NCBI GenBank assembly: GCA_033964015.1
Contig: CM066925.1
Location: 12,880,204-12,944,203, forward strand
Length of the DNA stretch: 64,000 bases
Direction of reading: 5' to 3'
DNA from: Scolanthus callimorphus
Lineage: Eukaryota > Cnidaria > Anthozoa > Actiniaria > Edwardsiidae
Notes under the pieces: generated by a model
Told to the model about the DNA's origin: nothing
Seen by the model: the letters and a program-made list of their open reading frames with translations, nothing else
The model's database searches: none
Part shown: in pieces, positions 23,411-34,087 of the stretch
Layout of the letters: each line of letters begins with the position of its first letter
Numbering within the stretch: the first letter of the stretch is position 1
Made by a program: the position numbers and the translations under genes

Positions 23411-23498
23411 CTTTAAAGTTTAGTGAATGAGTGAGTGAGCAAGTGACAGTGGAAGCCAACGAAAAAATAAAATGTGCCGTTTTGTTGACACCTTTTGA

Positions 23499-24732
23499 GA
23501 ACTGCTCTGAAGAAAGTGATACTACTGAAACTTTCAAAACATATCAAGATAATTGTGTTGTACGATGCCATTGCGCCGCGTTTCAAAAATTTATGGTATG
23601 AGGGTTGTTCATGATATGTCATTTTAAATCTTTCAGAATTGCCTTTCTTATATATCATATTTTATTTATAGTGAAGTTTTTTGGGGGTGATTTCGGAACC
23701 TGTTTTCGCAGGAAAAACTTTTCAATTCAATTCCAAACAAAACTTTTCCGATGAACCAACACACGGGAGAGTCGACCAGCAGGTTGCTTTCATAGAGACG
23801 TCGTGTGTGTTGCTGTGCAAATACGTTAAACCGTAGGTCTTGTCTCTCGGGTACACTACACTTACCGGAACCCGAGGGACGTTAAAGAACCACGAGGACC
23901 GTTGGAAGTTGCCCAACCTCTGTGTCGCACTTGATGAGTTATCCAAATGTAAAGCGCTTACAGCTTCGAAAAAAGCCTTAGCACAGTTATTTCAAGAAAA
24001 ACATTTCGTTGAAGTCATACACGATAACATTTTTCTGGTCATTGAGTACTTTGTACTTGTTCCGCCCTAAAATGTGCCAGACCATCAAATTTCAAGGATG
24101 TTTTGAACTGCTCTGAAGAAAGTGATACTGCTGCAACTATCAAAACATATCAAGATAATTATGTTGTACGAGGGGCCCTTGCGCCGCGTTTCCAAAATTT
24201 ATGGTATGAGGGTTGTTTATGATATGTCATTTTAAATCTTTCAGAATGGCCTTTCTTATAATCATATTTTATTTATAGTGAAGTTTTTTGGGGGTGATTT
24301 CGGAACCTGTTTTCGCAGGAAAAGCTTTTCAATTCCAAATAAACAAAACTTTTCCGATTAACCAACACACGGGAGAGTCGACCAGCAGGTTGCTTTCATA
24401 GAGACGTCCTGTGTGTTGTTGTAGGTCCTCGCGTACACTACACTAACCGGAACCCGAGGGACGTTAAAGAACCACGAGGACCGTTGGAAGTTGCCCAACC
24501 TCTGTGTCGCACAGCTTTCTAAAGGATGAGTTATCCAAAATGTAAAGCGCTTACAGCTTCGAAAATAAGCCTTAGCACAGCTACATCAAGAAAAACATTT
24601 CGTTCTTACAGACATGGTAAAATGCAGGTCACAAATAGAAGTCATACACGATAAACATTTTTCTGGTCATTGAGTACTTTGTACTTGTTCCGCCCTAAAA
24701 TGTGCTAGACCATCAAATTTCAAGGATGTTTT
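23499..24732. repeat. 606-bp tandem duplication
   Basis: The unit starting at GAACTGCTCTGAAGAAAGTG (23,499) repeats at 24,105. Both copies share GTGAAGTTTTTTGGGGGTGA, the ACGGGAGAGTCGACCAGCAG segment, and a SINE-tail-like piece (GGGACGTTAAAGAACCACGA) matching 33.5 kb. The second copy lies directly upstream of the acidic-protein promoter. Confidence 0.8.
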
Positions 24733-25166
24733 GGACTTGCTATTCAAAGAGAAGACTAAGAAACAACTTAAAGTTTATTCAGATTTGCCGAGGATCCTCT
24801 AGTTCAGCCTTCGCGAGTCAAAAGACTTTACTTTCGGAGCGTTTGATACATGTCAAACAAAAACTTCAAACATATTTGTTATCGATCAGTGATCAGCATA
24901 TAGGAAGGAATGTTTATGAAGTCACTGTGCATAAAATAGATCCCAAGCACCTCTCAAGTAAGAATTGACATCTTTTGTTCTATCAAGGAGCTCTTAAAAT
25001 TAACCAGCAAATTATTCCAGTTGAAGACTTTGTGGTTTAGCTGAGGTTTAAATCTATTGAATTTTGGAGACGCCATTAATATCTCGGAATGCGGAGAAAA
25101 GGATTGGTTATTTTGAGACTAAAATAGAATTCAATTATTGATGAGCCTGGGACACCGAGAAAGGGC

Positions 25167-25174
25167 TATAAAAA
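25167..25174 (+). promoter_or_regulatory. TATA box of left acidic-protein gene
   Basis: GGGCTATAAAAAAGG lies about 60 bp before the start codon and is conserved in the mirrored copy (GGGCTATAAAAGAAGG). Between box and ATG both copies keep CATCAATCAGTCTCTTCTGG, the likely transcription start and leader. Confidence 0.7.
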
Positions 25175-25231
25175 AGGGCAGTTTGAATCCTCATCAATCA
25201 GTCTCTTCTGGCTTCAAAGAAGAATCTCAAG

Positions 25232-26425
25232 ATGACTTGCAAGCTGCTAGTGCTGTTCCTGCTCGGCTTTGTTGCCATAGCACTGGCTGCCCCTTCACGA
25301 GAAGAACCAAAGCCATTGGCTGATGCGCCTGCAGAGAAAACCCAAGAAGCAGAGGTCCCTGAGAATCAGCCAGAAGAAACGGAGGAAGGTGAGATTGCAC
25401 AAAAGTATTCATAGTTGCTACAAGTTGGTTTTGCTTGCCTCTTTCGCAAGATGTGAACGACTTGCTAAGTAACCAACGAGCGTAATATGTCTCTATTGCC
25501 AGAAATTCTAAAAAAAAACGAATTGAAACTGTTAGTAGAAATATAGCATACGTCAACCGTCACAAAACCCAATGTTACATCAAAAACTTCGTCCAAGAAC
25601 TTTAGAAGTGCCATAATACCTAGGTGTCAATCGACAGCCAGACATCCTCAGAAGCCCTGTATCGAGAGGTTAAAGGCACAACAGAACTATATGGACTTTT
25701 GCTGCAATGAACTTTTATTATTATAACATGTTTTTAATATGGATTGGCTTTGTCATTGAGCGAAAACTCTACATGGTTGAATTTCACGAACCAAGTACCG
25801 CAATGTGTGACGGTTCTCGATGTTTAAAAGAATAATCGTCCGAATAATCTACATTTTGCGATTCTTATTGCAGAGCCTGAGGGAGAGGAAACTGACGAAC
25901 CGGCTGAGCAGAGAGACGAGGGCGAAGGTTAGACGATAAGACCATAACCTCCCCTCCCCCCTTCCCCCTCCCTCCCGAACCCCCCTCCCGATAACATTTT
26001 ACTGAGAGAGGGTTTCAGATGAGTCTCGACAATCATTTGTATTTTCGTTTACTTTGCATTCTCATTGGTCGCTCTACCAATCATATTTTTAACTAAACGG
26101 GGCTGTGTATTTATTATAACGTGCTCACCGCGTAATCGTGATTGTACTTAGCTTCATGGCTAAAAAAGAAACCAGTCACGTGTGCATAGAGAGAAAGTGA
26201 AACCATTCAACAGCAATACAATCTTGAATGCTAACGCTAGTGAATCATTTGGTTTTTAGACGAGCCAGAAAATGAAGAGGATAACAATGAGCTAGCGGAG
26301 AATGAGAACGAGGATGAACTAGAGGGTGAGTAACATACTCGACTTTGTCTCGCCGGGAGACTATTCGCCGAGAATACATGACTAATTGTTAAATAGAAAC
26401 CTCATTTGATTTGTTTACAGTCTGA
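25232..26425 (+). CDS. small secreted acidic protein, left paralogue, four exons
   Basis: Proposed exons are 25232-25388, 25874-25927, 26260-26325 and 26421-26425, giving about 93 residues. Exon 1 begins with a clear signal peptide (LLVLFLLGFVAIALAAP) and turns into a Glu/Pro/Ala-rich segment (EEPKPLADAPAEKTQEAEVP). Exons 2 and 3 are almost wholly Glu/Asp/Asn/Pro (PEGEETDEPAE; DEPENEEDNNELAENENEDE). Every junction is phase 1, and the last exon adds one Val and a stop. The exon 2 donor (GAAG|GTTAGA) is weak. The mature protein is extremely acidic and cysteine-free, as expected for an extracellular Ca-binding or matrix-associated polypeptide; in corals many skeletal-matrix proteins look like this. 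No specific family is recognised and function is inferred from composition. A diverged copy is at 44.59-45.86 kb. Confidence 0.7.
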
Positions 26426-26477
26426 CAAAAACCAGGAATCATCAACTATCACTATCCATTGATGCCGAATGTAGATG

Positions 26478-26634
26478 AATCTATTTTTAGATTGTAGATT
26501 TTGGATCCCGCGAGAATTAGTTGTCATGGTTACAAATTATGGCCCTCAAAGAAAAATCAGCGATGCCGTCGCACTGCACGCGTTGAAGCCCACATTCTCA
26601 CTTGTTAAGTCCTACAGTCTAAAAATAGATTCCT
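26478..26634. mobile_element. MITE with GAATCTATTTTTAGA ends
   Basis: GAATCTATTTTTAGATTGTA at the left is mirrored by TACAGTCTAAAAATAGATTC at 26,614-26,634. The same element is at 42,848-43,010 in the other arm, so it predates the inverted duplication. Confidence 0.65.
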
Positions 26635-26817
26635 TCCCTCCTTTGCATATGGCTATGTCCAAGTGGTTTAGCACTAATCCAGGATTAATTACCATGGTGA
26701 CTCGATGGTTTTGTTCAGAACTAAACCTGGTTTAAATTTAATCCACCTTTGAACAACCCGCGCCTGCTTATGAACTCCCGTAAACGACTCGAAATAAAAC
26801 TATTCACGCGACTATAA

Positions 26818-27078
26818 CTATGCGCATTCTTTATAGATCCGTCCGCTAGGCATCTTCACCATCATCGCCATTGCCGCCGCTATTGTCGCCGATACAAACG
26901 CTGCTGGGGGTTTTTGTTTAAGAGAAGGTGTCGGTATTACCGTAAGTGCCACCGTAGGTGCTACTGCAAAAGACGCGTCTGCCGATGCATCCGCTGGCGT
27001 CACCATTGTCATCGAATTCTTTTCAGAAGGAGATGCCATAGGCACTGCGTCCATAGAAGGTAAAAACATTTTTACCAT
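26818..27078 (-). CDS. unrecognised Ala/Met/Pro-rich ORF, left copy
   Basis: This is an 86-codon minus-strand ORF (VKMFLPSMDAVPMASPSEKN..VTPADASADAS..PSGRIY). It has no signal peptide or known domain. It lies tail-to-tail with the acidic-protein gene and follows a 50-bp CCAAT-containing repeat array that could act as its promoter. The mirrored ORF at 42,207-42,476 keeps the same start, the VTPADAS core and the SGRIY end, with length differences that preserve frame. Many changes are amino-acid altering, so selection is not proven. It could be a single-exon gene, one exon of a longer gene, or chance. Confidence 0.4.
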   Translation of the reverse strand: MVKMFLPSMDAVPMASPSEKNSMTMVTPADASADASFAVAPTVALTVIPTPSLKQKPPAAFVSATIAAAMAMMVKMPSGRIYKECA

Positions 27079-27235
27079 AGAAAATGTGCAGTTTAATTGA
27101 GAAAATAATTTGCTGTTGGCATTTCATGATATTTTTTCAACTTTGTCGAAATTACTTATGATATAATATTTACCCTTTGATGATTATCTGCCTTTTGCTA
27201 GTTCCTTGAGTTTGTTCCAGCTGATTTCTTGTTCT

Positions 27236-27480
27236 CAAATAAGCCAATCAGAACGAGTTTTGTTGCGTTGCAAATTAGTTAATCTCAAATTAGCCAATCA
27301 GAACGAGTTTTGTTGCGTCGCAAATTAGTTAATCTCAAATTAGCCAATCAGAACGAATTTTGTTGCATCGCAAATGAGTTAATCTCAAATTAGCCAATCA
27401 GAACGAGTTTTGTTGCATCGAAAATTAGTTAATCTCAAATTAGCCAATCAGAACGAGTTTTGTTGCATCGCCAAGCGTTC
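27236..27480. repeat. 50-bp tandem repeat with CCAAT boxes, left copy
   Basis: About five units of 50 bp have the form AGCCAATCAGAACGAGTTTT-GTTGCATCGCAAATTAGTTAATCTCAAATT. Each contains AGCCAATCAG, a match to the CCAAT box bound by NF-Y. It lies upstream of the minus-strand Ala-rich ORF. The mirrored array is at 41,812-42,055. Confidence 0.85.
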
Positions 27481-27684
27481 CTCCATGACGCATCGCGGGC
27501 TACAACAGATAGTTTTGGCGGTGCAATCTTCTCTGAAATTTTTGTATGTCGCGGTCTTCCTGTGTTGGAAGCATTTTTGCCAAACGTGGTGGAGATTTAG
27601 TCAGATTAATGAGTCAACTGAGCAAACTATCTAATATTGTTATTCAGATGCTACTGGCGTCGGTATCGGTGCCGTGGTTAGACT

Positions 27685-27752
27685 TCATGGAACACAATCT
27701 TGGAACACGATCTTGGAACACAATCTTGGAACACGATTTTGGAACACGATGA
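27685..27752. repeat. 13-bp tandem repeat
   Basis: This is a short run of TTGGAACACAATC / TTGGAACACGATC units. Confidence 0.75.
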
Positions 27753-28115
27753 CCGAATTATTAAGGAACCCAATCGAAACACGACAACGGAAAAGGCAAC
27801 CGAATTTTGACAGATCCATACTACATATAATGGTGAATCTAGTCGTAACTTAGTGCAAAATGTTAATGTAAAAATGAAAAAGATATTATCTATAAACCTC
27901 TACCGAGGGCTCAATTCTTTTGTTGATGTAACTTTTTCATTATTACAGTGCAAAAGTCAAGGAAAAAGCATTAAAAAATGATGATCATGAACTCTCTGCT
28001 TGTTGTATCTTTGTTTTAAATTATTAATTAATAAATCCCGTAGTGTCTCGATCCCTGGGGAAGCTCGGCGTGAAACAGAGTTTAGGGTCCAGTTTCATCA
28101 TGGGTAATCAGACCA

Positions 28116-28352
28116 GAGTTCACGCAACCTCGTCCCCAGGGTCTTGTGGGTAATTTTCAATATGGCGGTTGGTCGAGCAAAAGACGCGGGAGGAGGCTGA
28201 GTCACAAGGCAGTTTCAAAACAAAGAAACAGCCTCGTTCCCATGGCCTCAAACAGTGGTCATGTGACTCAGCCTCTCCCAGGCGGTCTTCTCCCCGAGTC
28301 AACCGCCATTTTGAAAAACGACCGAGAAGACCCTGGGAACGAAGTTTGAGTT
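28116..28352. mobile_element. Mutator-like MITE with near-perfect 9-bp target duplication
   Basis: Its ends are CAACCTCGTCCCCAGGGTCTT and, inverted, AAACTTCGTTCCCAGGGTCTT, each followed by a segment with ATGGCGGTTG. It is flanked by GAGTTCACG and GAGTTCAGG (8 of 9 match). The family is related to the elements at 20.2 and 43.2 kb. It lies exactly outside the inner end of the left duplication arm. Confidence 0.6.
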
Positions 28353-29804
28353 CAGGGTTTGGGGAGAGGGAGGGGGAGGGGGAGGGGGTACTCCCTTACA
28401 AGAGCTGTACGGGTCTGTGCCGCCAAACGCGGTTTGGATTTTTTCGTTCAGGCCTATATCACTATGACATCATGGTTTGTTTACATGAACAAGATAGCTG
28501 AAATTATATTCAAATAAAAGTTCCATTCGAGATGTTGGTGAAGCAAATCGTACAACTTTGCTTTACATCACGAACGGCATTTTGTTATTATCTTTTGTTC
28601 ATTTGTTCATAGCTTTAAAACAATAGAGTGTTTTGATATGATATCATAACGAAATAGGCCATATTGAACGGGCTATCTTTTACGAAATGTTTTATAGAAC
28701 GGTGTAATATATAGATTTAGCCACTGGCTAAAAGCGGAGCTCCCGGTTACATATTTTTCTGTGTTGGGTCTTGGTTTACCTGTGTGGGGCGTGCAGACAC
28801 GGACGCGCCAGCGATACCCAAATGGGAATACCGTTGAACCATGAAAAATGAAGTCGATCGTATACCTGAGTTCTACTTTGAGCTATTGTATTCTTCCTGC
28901 GATACCTATGGTGCGGCCTTCGGCACGCGATACCTATGGTGCGGCCTTCGGCCGCTAAGGAGCTCCGCTATGATAACGAAGACCTCACAGAATTTAAGCT
29001 GCTGCTCATCGATTGTGTAGTGGACGTACCTTGTTGTATTTTCTACAAGGAAGATAGGCTTTTTTGACACAGAAATTATATTTTTTTTCAGGACGAGGTC
29101 TCAATTTGGCACAAATCATAGAACGGAGTATCTTATGATAAACGTTTTTAGAACGGGTCCGTGTTTGGAGTCTCAGCGGCACACCCACCCTATATCAAGC
29201 TAAGTACCCCTGCTAAGTGCCCTGTGTGTGGACGCAGCCTTAAAGGGGGCCTGTCATGATACACGCATGCTAGCTACAAATATCGGAAAGCTGGAAAGGA
29301 CCACCATACATTTGTACAAATGTGATCCCCCTCCCCCCTCCCCCTCCTTTCTCAAAACCTGGCTACGCCCCTGCGATGTACCGTGAAGCAATACCGAGGC
29401 GAAGTCTAGACATTCCGACCATTACACTGACGAGATTTTCAAAGCACTTCTCATTCATCATTAGCAACAGAAAAGCGCACAGGCGTGTAAGCTTCTACAA
29501 TGAACTCATTTTCTATAGACAATATTTAGTCTTAGTACAATTACTCGCGATTCCGCGCGCTGATATTGGTCGAGACGTTCGCCATATTTTGCTTATTCAC
29601 CTATTCTCACCTGCATGCGTAATGAGAATGTCACGGGAAGGATTAATTTCAACCAGTAAGGAAGCCCCCAGGGACCCGTGGCCTTCCGGTGTGACAGGGC
29701 ACAAAGACCGACGCTCTGCCTCATTCTGGATCAGTTTGCCGAGACTTCGGGCTAAGAAGTTGGTACTTTTTGCTGACGATTATTACAGTGCAACCGCCAC
29801 CAGC
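28353..29804. other. inter-element segment, no gene supported
   Basis: It contains a small tandem repeat GATACCTATGGTGCGGCCTT (28,900-28,960), a solo right end of the CAGGGGCGTA family at 29,365-29,375, and short ORFs without domains. Confidence 0.5.
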
Positions 29805-32800
29805 ATGGCTGACCTTCCTGTTTTGCCTGAAGCTCCTGCTGACCCTCCTCCAGTGGTTCCTGCAGCTCCAGATCCAGCTCCAGTAGAAGCAGTAGCTCCG
29901 GAGGTTCGTAATTATATTTGTTTTCGGTATTTTCGCTATTCGGGTTTCCAGTTTGCTTACTTAACATTAATTCGTATCCGCTCGGTTTTTGCCTTTTGCT
30001 AGTTCACGCGCCTTTTTCCTTTTACCCCTCGCTCGTCGTGTTCAGTTACTCGTCCTTTCCCCGTTTTGCATGTGCCGTTTCTTTGGCTTTAGCTTTTGGT
30101 TTTCTCGTCTTCCGTTATTATGCTTTACCCCATATTCTTACGGCTTTGTTAGGCAAAATTTATAATTAGGTTAACCTCCCTACGTATTTCCTTGCTTGCT
30201 TGGGTAGTTTTACACCCTCACAGTCTCTTAATCTCCTTCACCCCTGCGGGTTTGTTCTTAGTTAGGTGCTTTTAAGGGTTTTCGCTTCATTCGCCTTCGG
30301 TCACAGTTAATTTATTTTTCTTTTTGTCACCTTCGGTCATAGTTAACTTATAGTCTTTTTATTACTAGTTTTCTACGGTACAATTTACCATACTCAACCG
30401 TGTTACATCGGGGTTAGTGGAACCGTTAGCAGTATATTAACTAACCAGAAATGTGCGGACTAGGGCATTATCTCTTATCTTCAACACGTGCTATTAGTTT
30501 TGCTGTCAGTGGCACACGGCCGCGTCTTAGTCTCGCATTTATATTTTTTGTGGTTTAGCGCTCGGTCGCGCGGCATCGGTTCCTATTTGTAATATTGTTG
30601 TGTTTAGCGTTCGGTCACGCGGCATCGGGCTCCGCGGCGCGACATCGGGTCGCATTTGTTATATCGTTGTGGTTTAGCGCTCGGTCGCGCGGCATCGGGT
30701 TGCGCGGCGCGACATCGGCTCGCATTTTTAATACTGTTGTGTTTAGCGTTCGGTCACGCGGCATCGGGCTCCGCGGCGCGACATCGGGTCGCATTTGTAA
30801 TACTGTTGTGTTTAGCGTTCGGTTACGCGGCATCGGGCTGCGCGGCGCGACATCGGGTCGCATTTGTAATACTGTTGTGTTTAGCGTTCGGTCACGCGGC
30901 ATCGGGCTGCGCGGCGCGACATCGGGTCGCATTTGTAATACTGTTGTGTTTAGCGTTCGGTCACGCGGCATCGGGCTCCGCGGCGCGACATCGGGTCGCA
31001 TTTGTTATATCGTTGTGGTTTAGCGCTCGGTCGCGCGGCATCGGGTTGCGCGGCGCGACATCGGCTCGCATTTTTAATACTGTTGTGTTTAGCGTTCGGT
31101 TACGCGGCATCGGGCTGCGCGGCGCGACATCGGGTCGCATTTGTAATACTGTTGTGTTTAGCGTTCGGTCACGCGGCATCGGGCTGCGCGGCGCGACATC
31201 GGGTCGCATTTGTAATACTGTTGTGTTTAGCGTTCGGTCGCGCGGCATCGGGTTGCGCGGCGCGACATCGGGTCGCATTCGTAATATTGTTGTGTTTAGC
31301 GTTCGGTCACGCGGCATCGGGCTGCGCGGCGCGACATCGGGTCGCATTCGTAATATTGTTGTGTTTAGCGTTCGGTCACGCGGCATCGGCTCGCATTCGT
31401 AATATTGTTGTGTTTAGCGTTCGGTGACGCGGCATCGGGCTGCGCGGCGCGACATCGGGTCGCATTCGTAATATTGTTGTGTTTAGCGTTCGGTCACGCG
31501 GCATCGGCTCGCATTCGTAATATTGTTGTGTTTAGCGTTCGGTGACGCGGCATCGGGCTGCGCGGCGCGACATCGGGTCGCATTTGTTACATTGTTGTGG
31601 TTTAGCGTTCGGTCGCGCGGCATCGGGCTGCGCGGCGCGGCATCGGGTCGCATTCGTAATACTGTTGTGTTTAGCGCTCGGTCGCGCGGCATCGGGCTGC
31701 GCGGCGCGACATCGGGTCGCATTTGTAATATTGTTGTGTTTAGCGCTCGGTCGCGCGGCATCGGGCTGCGCGACGCGGCATCGGCTCGCATTTGTAATAC
31801 TGTTGTGTTTAGCGCTCGGTCGCGCGGCATCGGGCTGCGCGGCGCGACATCGGGTCGCATTTGTTACATTGTTGTGGTTTAGCGCTCGGTCGCGCGGCAT
31901 CGGGTTGCGCGGCGCGACATCGGGTCGCATTTGTTATATCGTTGTGGTTTAGCGCTCGGTCGCGCGGCATCGGGCTGCGCGGCGCGACATCGGGTCGCAT
32001 TTGTTATATCGTTGTGGTTTAGCGCTCGGTCGCGCGGCAGCGGGCTGCGCGGCGCGATATCGGGTCGCATTTGTGACATTGTTGTGGTTTAGCGCTCGGT
32101 CGCGCGGCATCGGACTGCGCGGCGCGACATCGGGTCGCATTTGTGACATTGTTGTGTTTAGCGCTCGGTCGCGCGGCATCGGGCTGCGCGGCGCGACATC
32201 GGGTCGCATTTGTGACATTGTTGTGTTTAGCGCTCGGTCGCGCGGCATCGGACTGCGCGGCGCGACATCGGGTCGCATTTGTGACATTGTTGTGTTTAGC
32301 GCTCGGTCGCGCGGCATCGGGCTGCGCGGCGCGACATCGGGTCGCATTTGTGACATTGTTGTGTTTTAGCGCTCGGTCGCGCGGCATCTGGCTGCGCGGC
32401 GCGACATCGGGTCGCATTTGTGACATTGTTGGGGTTAGCGCTCGGTCGCGCGGCTTCAAGCTGCGCGGTGCGACATCGGGTCGCATCTGTAATATTGTTG
32501 TGGTGTAGCGCTCGGTCGTGCGGCATCTGGTCGCGCGACGCGACTTTCGGGTCGCAGTCGTAATGTTGTTATGGTTTAGCGCTCGAATGCGCGGTGTCTG
32601 GTCGTGCAGCGCGACATCGGGTCGCATTTGTAATATTGTTGTGGTTTACTGCTCGGAAATGCAGGAAATGCATAATTAAGTATTCTCTCTTATTTCTTAT
32701 CTCGGTCGCGTGACATCGGGTCGCGCGGCGCGGCGTTTAGTGTTTAATTGTATGGTTCTCTATCGGGTCCCTCAGCTGCGATTTTTGCGAACGTTTTTAT

Positions 32801-33310
32801 ATATTTTGTCACGGGGGCTGCAAGCCTGTTCCGCAGTTTAAGTCCTGTCTTATATTGTGTTTTTTTTTCTTTTGTCGTTATGTAGCCTGCGGATCGCATA
32901 CAGGCTCTTGAGAAAAAGCTTAAGACTCTAGAGGAGGAGAAGAAGAAAGAAAGTACAGCTTTCGCGTTGTCTGCCGTGCAGCGCTACTTAAGGCGATCGT
33001 TTTGAGGCTACGGATCTCCTACAGACCTTGGTTCGGGTAGCGCGTCGAGAAGGTGACGAGAAGGCTGAGGAGTACGCTGCAGCGCTTGACGAAATGCGTT
33101 CACGTGAAGATTGTATTACAACGGAACAGTTCTCCCGCCTCATGACTGGTCTTATTGGAGACCCTGTCCGCGCAAAGATAGCTAAAGACGCCGCAGCTAT
33201 CCTTAAGCAAAGCCCCTTGCAAGCACAACCTCCTTCAGGTCCACCCCGGCCGCGTTTCCGGCCGTATCCTCCGTATCAGGGCGGCAGGGGTTTCTCGCCC
33301 CAATGTTACC
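29805..33310 (+). pseudogene. Gag-like ORF of DIRS-type retroelement, broken
   Basis: An ATG at 29805 starts a Pro/Ala-rich segment (MADLPVLPEAPADPPPV) ending at GTAGCTCCGGAG|GTTCGT. After the minisatellite, sequence from 32,886 (following TTATGTAG) continues in the same phase as a coiled, Lys/Glu-rich region (RIQALEKKLKTLEEEKKKE). The next part needs a frame change near 32,998, then reads helical Gag-like sequence (EQFSRLMTGLIGDPVRAKIA), a Pro/Arg/Gly-rich stretch and the first cysteine of a zinc knuckle, where a SINE interrupts it. The GT..AG pair suggests that the 3-kb minisatellite block could be spliced out, but the donor is weak. Confidence 0.55.
30553..32650. repeat. 69/70-bp GC-rich minisatellite
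   Basis: About 30 copies have a 69-bp period (70 bp where GTGTTTA is GTGGTTTA). The unit comprises TTTAGCGTTCGGTCACGCGG, CATCGGGCTGCGCGGCGCGA, CATCGGGTCGCATTTGTAAT and a TGTTGTG end. Because 69 is 23 codons and the unit lacks stops in several frames, long ORFs appear on both strands. They shift with every 70-bp unit, so I do not call them genes. The array lies inside the DIRS-like element, between two parts of its Gag-like ORF. Confidence 0.95.
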
Positions 33311-33680
33311 GACGACCGGTTAGCGCAGTGGTAGAGCGCCGGGCTTATGTTCGGGAGGTTGGGAGTTCAAACCCTGGCCGGGCCAACACTCAGGGTCTTT
33401 TGCTAATAATTGAGGAGAAGGTGCTGCCTTTGCTCTAACATCTGCAAATGGTTAGACCTTCGCGTCTTCTCGGATAAGGACGTTAAACCGTAGGCCCCGT
33501 CTCTCACATACACTACACTAACCGGAACCAGAGGGACGTTAAAGAACCACTAGGACCGTCGGAAGTTGCCCAACCTCAGTGTCACAGAACTCACAATACT
33601 AACACACACTCATGTTTATAAAGCTGGTTCTTATAGGATGAGTTATCCATTAATGTAAAGCGCTTTGAGCCGCGAGGATA
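33311..33680 (+). mobile_element. tRNA-derived SINE
   Basis: The head is tRNA-like with RNA polymerase III boxes: A box TAGCGCAGTGG (33,321-33,331) and B box GAGTTCAAACC (33,363-33,373). The body includes GACGTTAAACCGTAGG, GAGGGACGTTAAAGAACCAC and GAAGTTGCCCAACCTC, also present without the head at 23.83-23.96 and 24.43-24.57 kb. It is inserted in the zinc-knuckle codons of the Gag-like ORF. Confidence 0.75.
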
Positions 33681-33688
33681 AAGCGCTT

Positions 33689-34053
33689 TATACCACAACG
33701 CGCGCATTTCTCGAATTCTGATTGGCTCTCAGCCGTGGGTACATAAAAGTATATACCACGGAACGCGCCATCATCAGCGCGCGCGCTAAAAAGAACCAAC
33801 GAAAACATCGTTTTGCCGAGCGCGCGCGCTGTTTTGTATTTATTTTTGCCTTTTTGTTGTGGTATAAAACAAATGTCCTCTGAATTTCCGTGGTATGTCC
33901 TCTTATATACCACGGAATGAGGTAATAAAGTGGTCAAAATGTACTGCGGACCCACTCGGCTGCGCCTCGTGAGTCCACAACATTTTGGCCACTTTATTAC
34001 GTCATTCCGTGGTATATAAGAGGACATACCACGGAAATTCAGAGGACATTTGT
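33689..34053. mobile_element. hairpin element(s) next to the SINE
   Basis: A strong inverted repeat (33,871-33,960 against 33,968-34,051) reads AAATGTCCTCTGAATTTCCG, TGGTATGTCC, TATATACCACGGAATGAGGT and its mirror around a short loop. An adjoining weaker pair (TTATACCACAAC at 33,690 and GTTGTGGTATAA at 33,856) suggests two nested insertions. Confidence 0.75.
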
Positions 34054-34087
34054 TAAATATAAGCACGTTATTATTATTATTATTATA

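Larger units (their letters stand above)
20660..28106. repeat. left arm of large inverted segmental duplication
   Basis: Ordered landmarks match, in reverse order and orientation, 40,408-51,500. Pairs are 20.75-20.95 with 51.2-51.4 kb; 21.45-21.65 with 49.25-49.45; 24.6-25.2 with 45.9-46.4; the acidic genes 25.2-26.4 with 44.6-45.86; 26.45-26.65 with 42.85-43.05; 26.82-27.08 with 42.2-42.47; 27.24-27.5 with 41.8-42.06; 27.6 with 40.93; and GAGTTTAGGGTCCAG..CATCATGGGTA at 28.08 with 40.41-40.46. The arm contains one acidic-protein gene. Confidence 0.85.

Noticed and set aside
30595..32627. Many overlapping long ORFs on both strands in the GC-rich array
   Set aside because: A stop-free 69-bp unit divisible by three produces them automatically; 70-bp units shift frame repeatedly.
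33311..33390. Stand-alone tRNA gene
   Set aside because: A and B boxes are present, but the sequence continues into a body shared with other repeats, so it is a SINE head.
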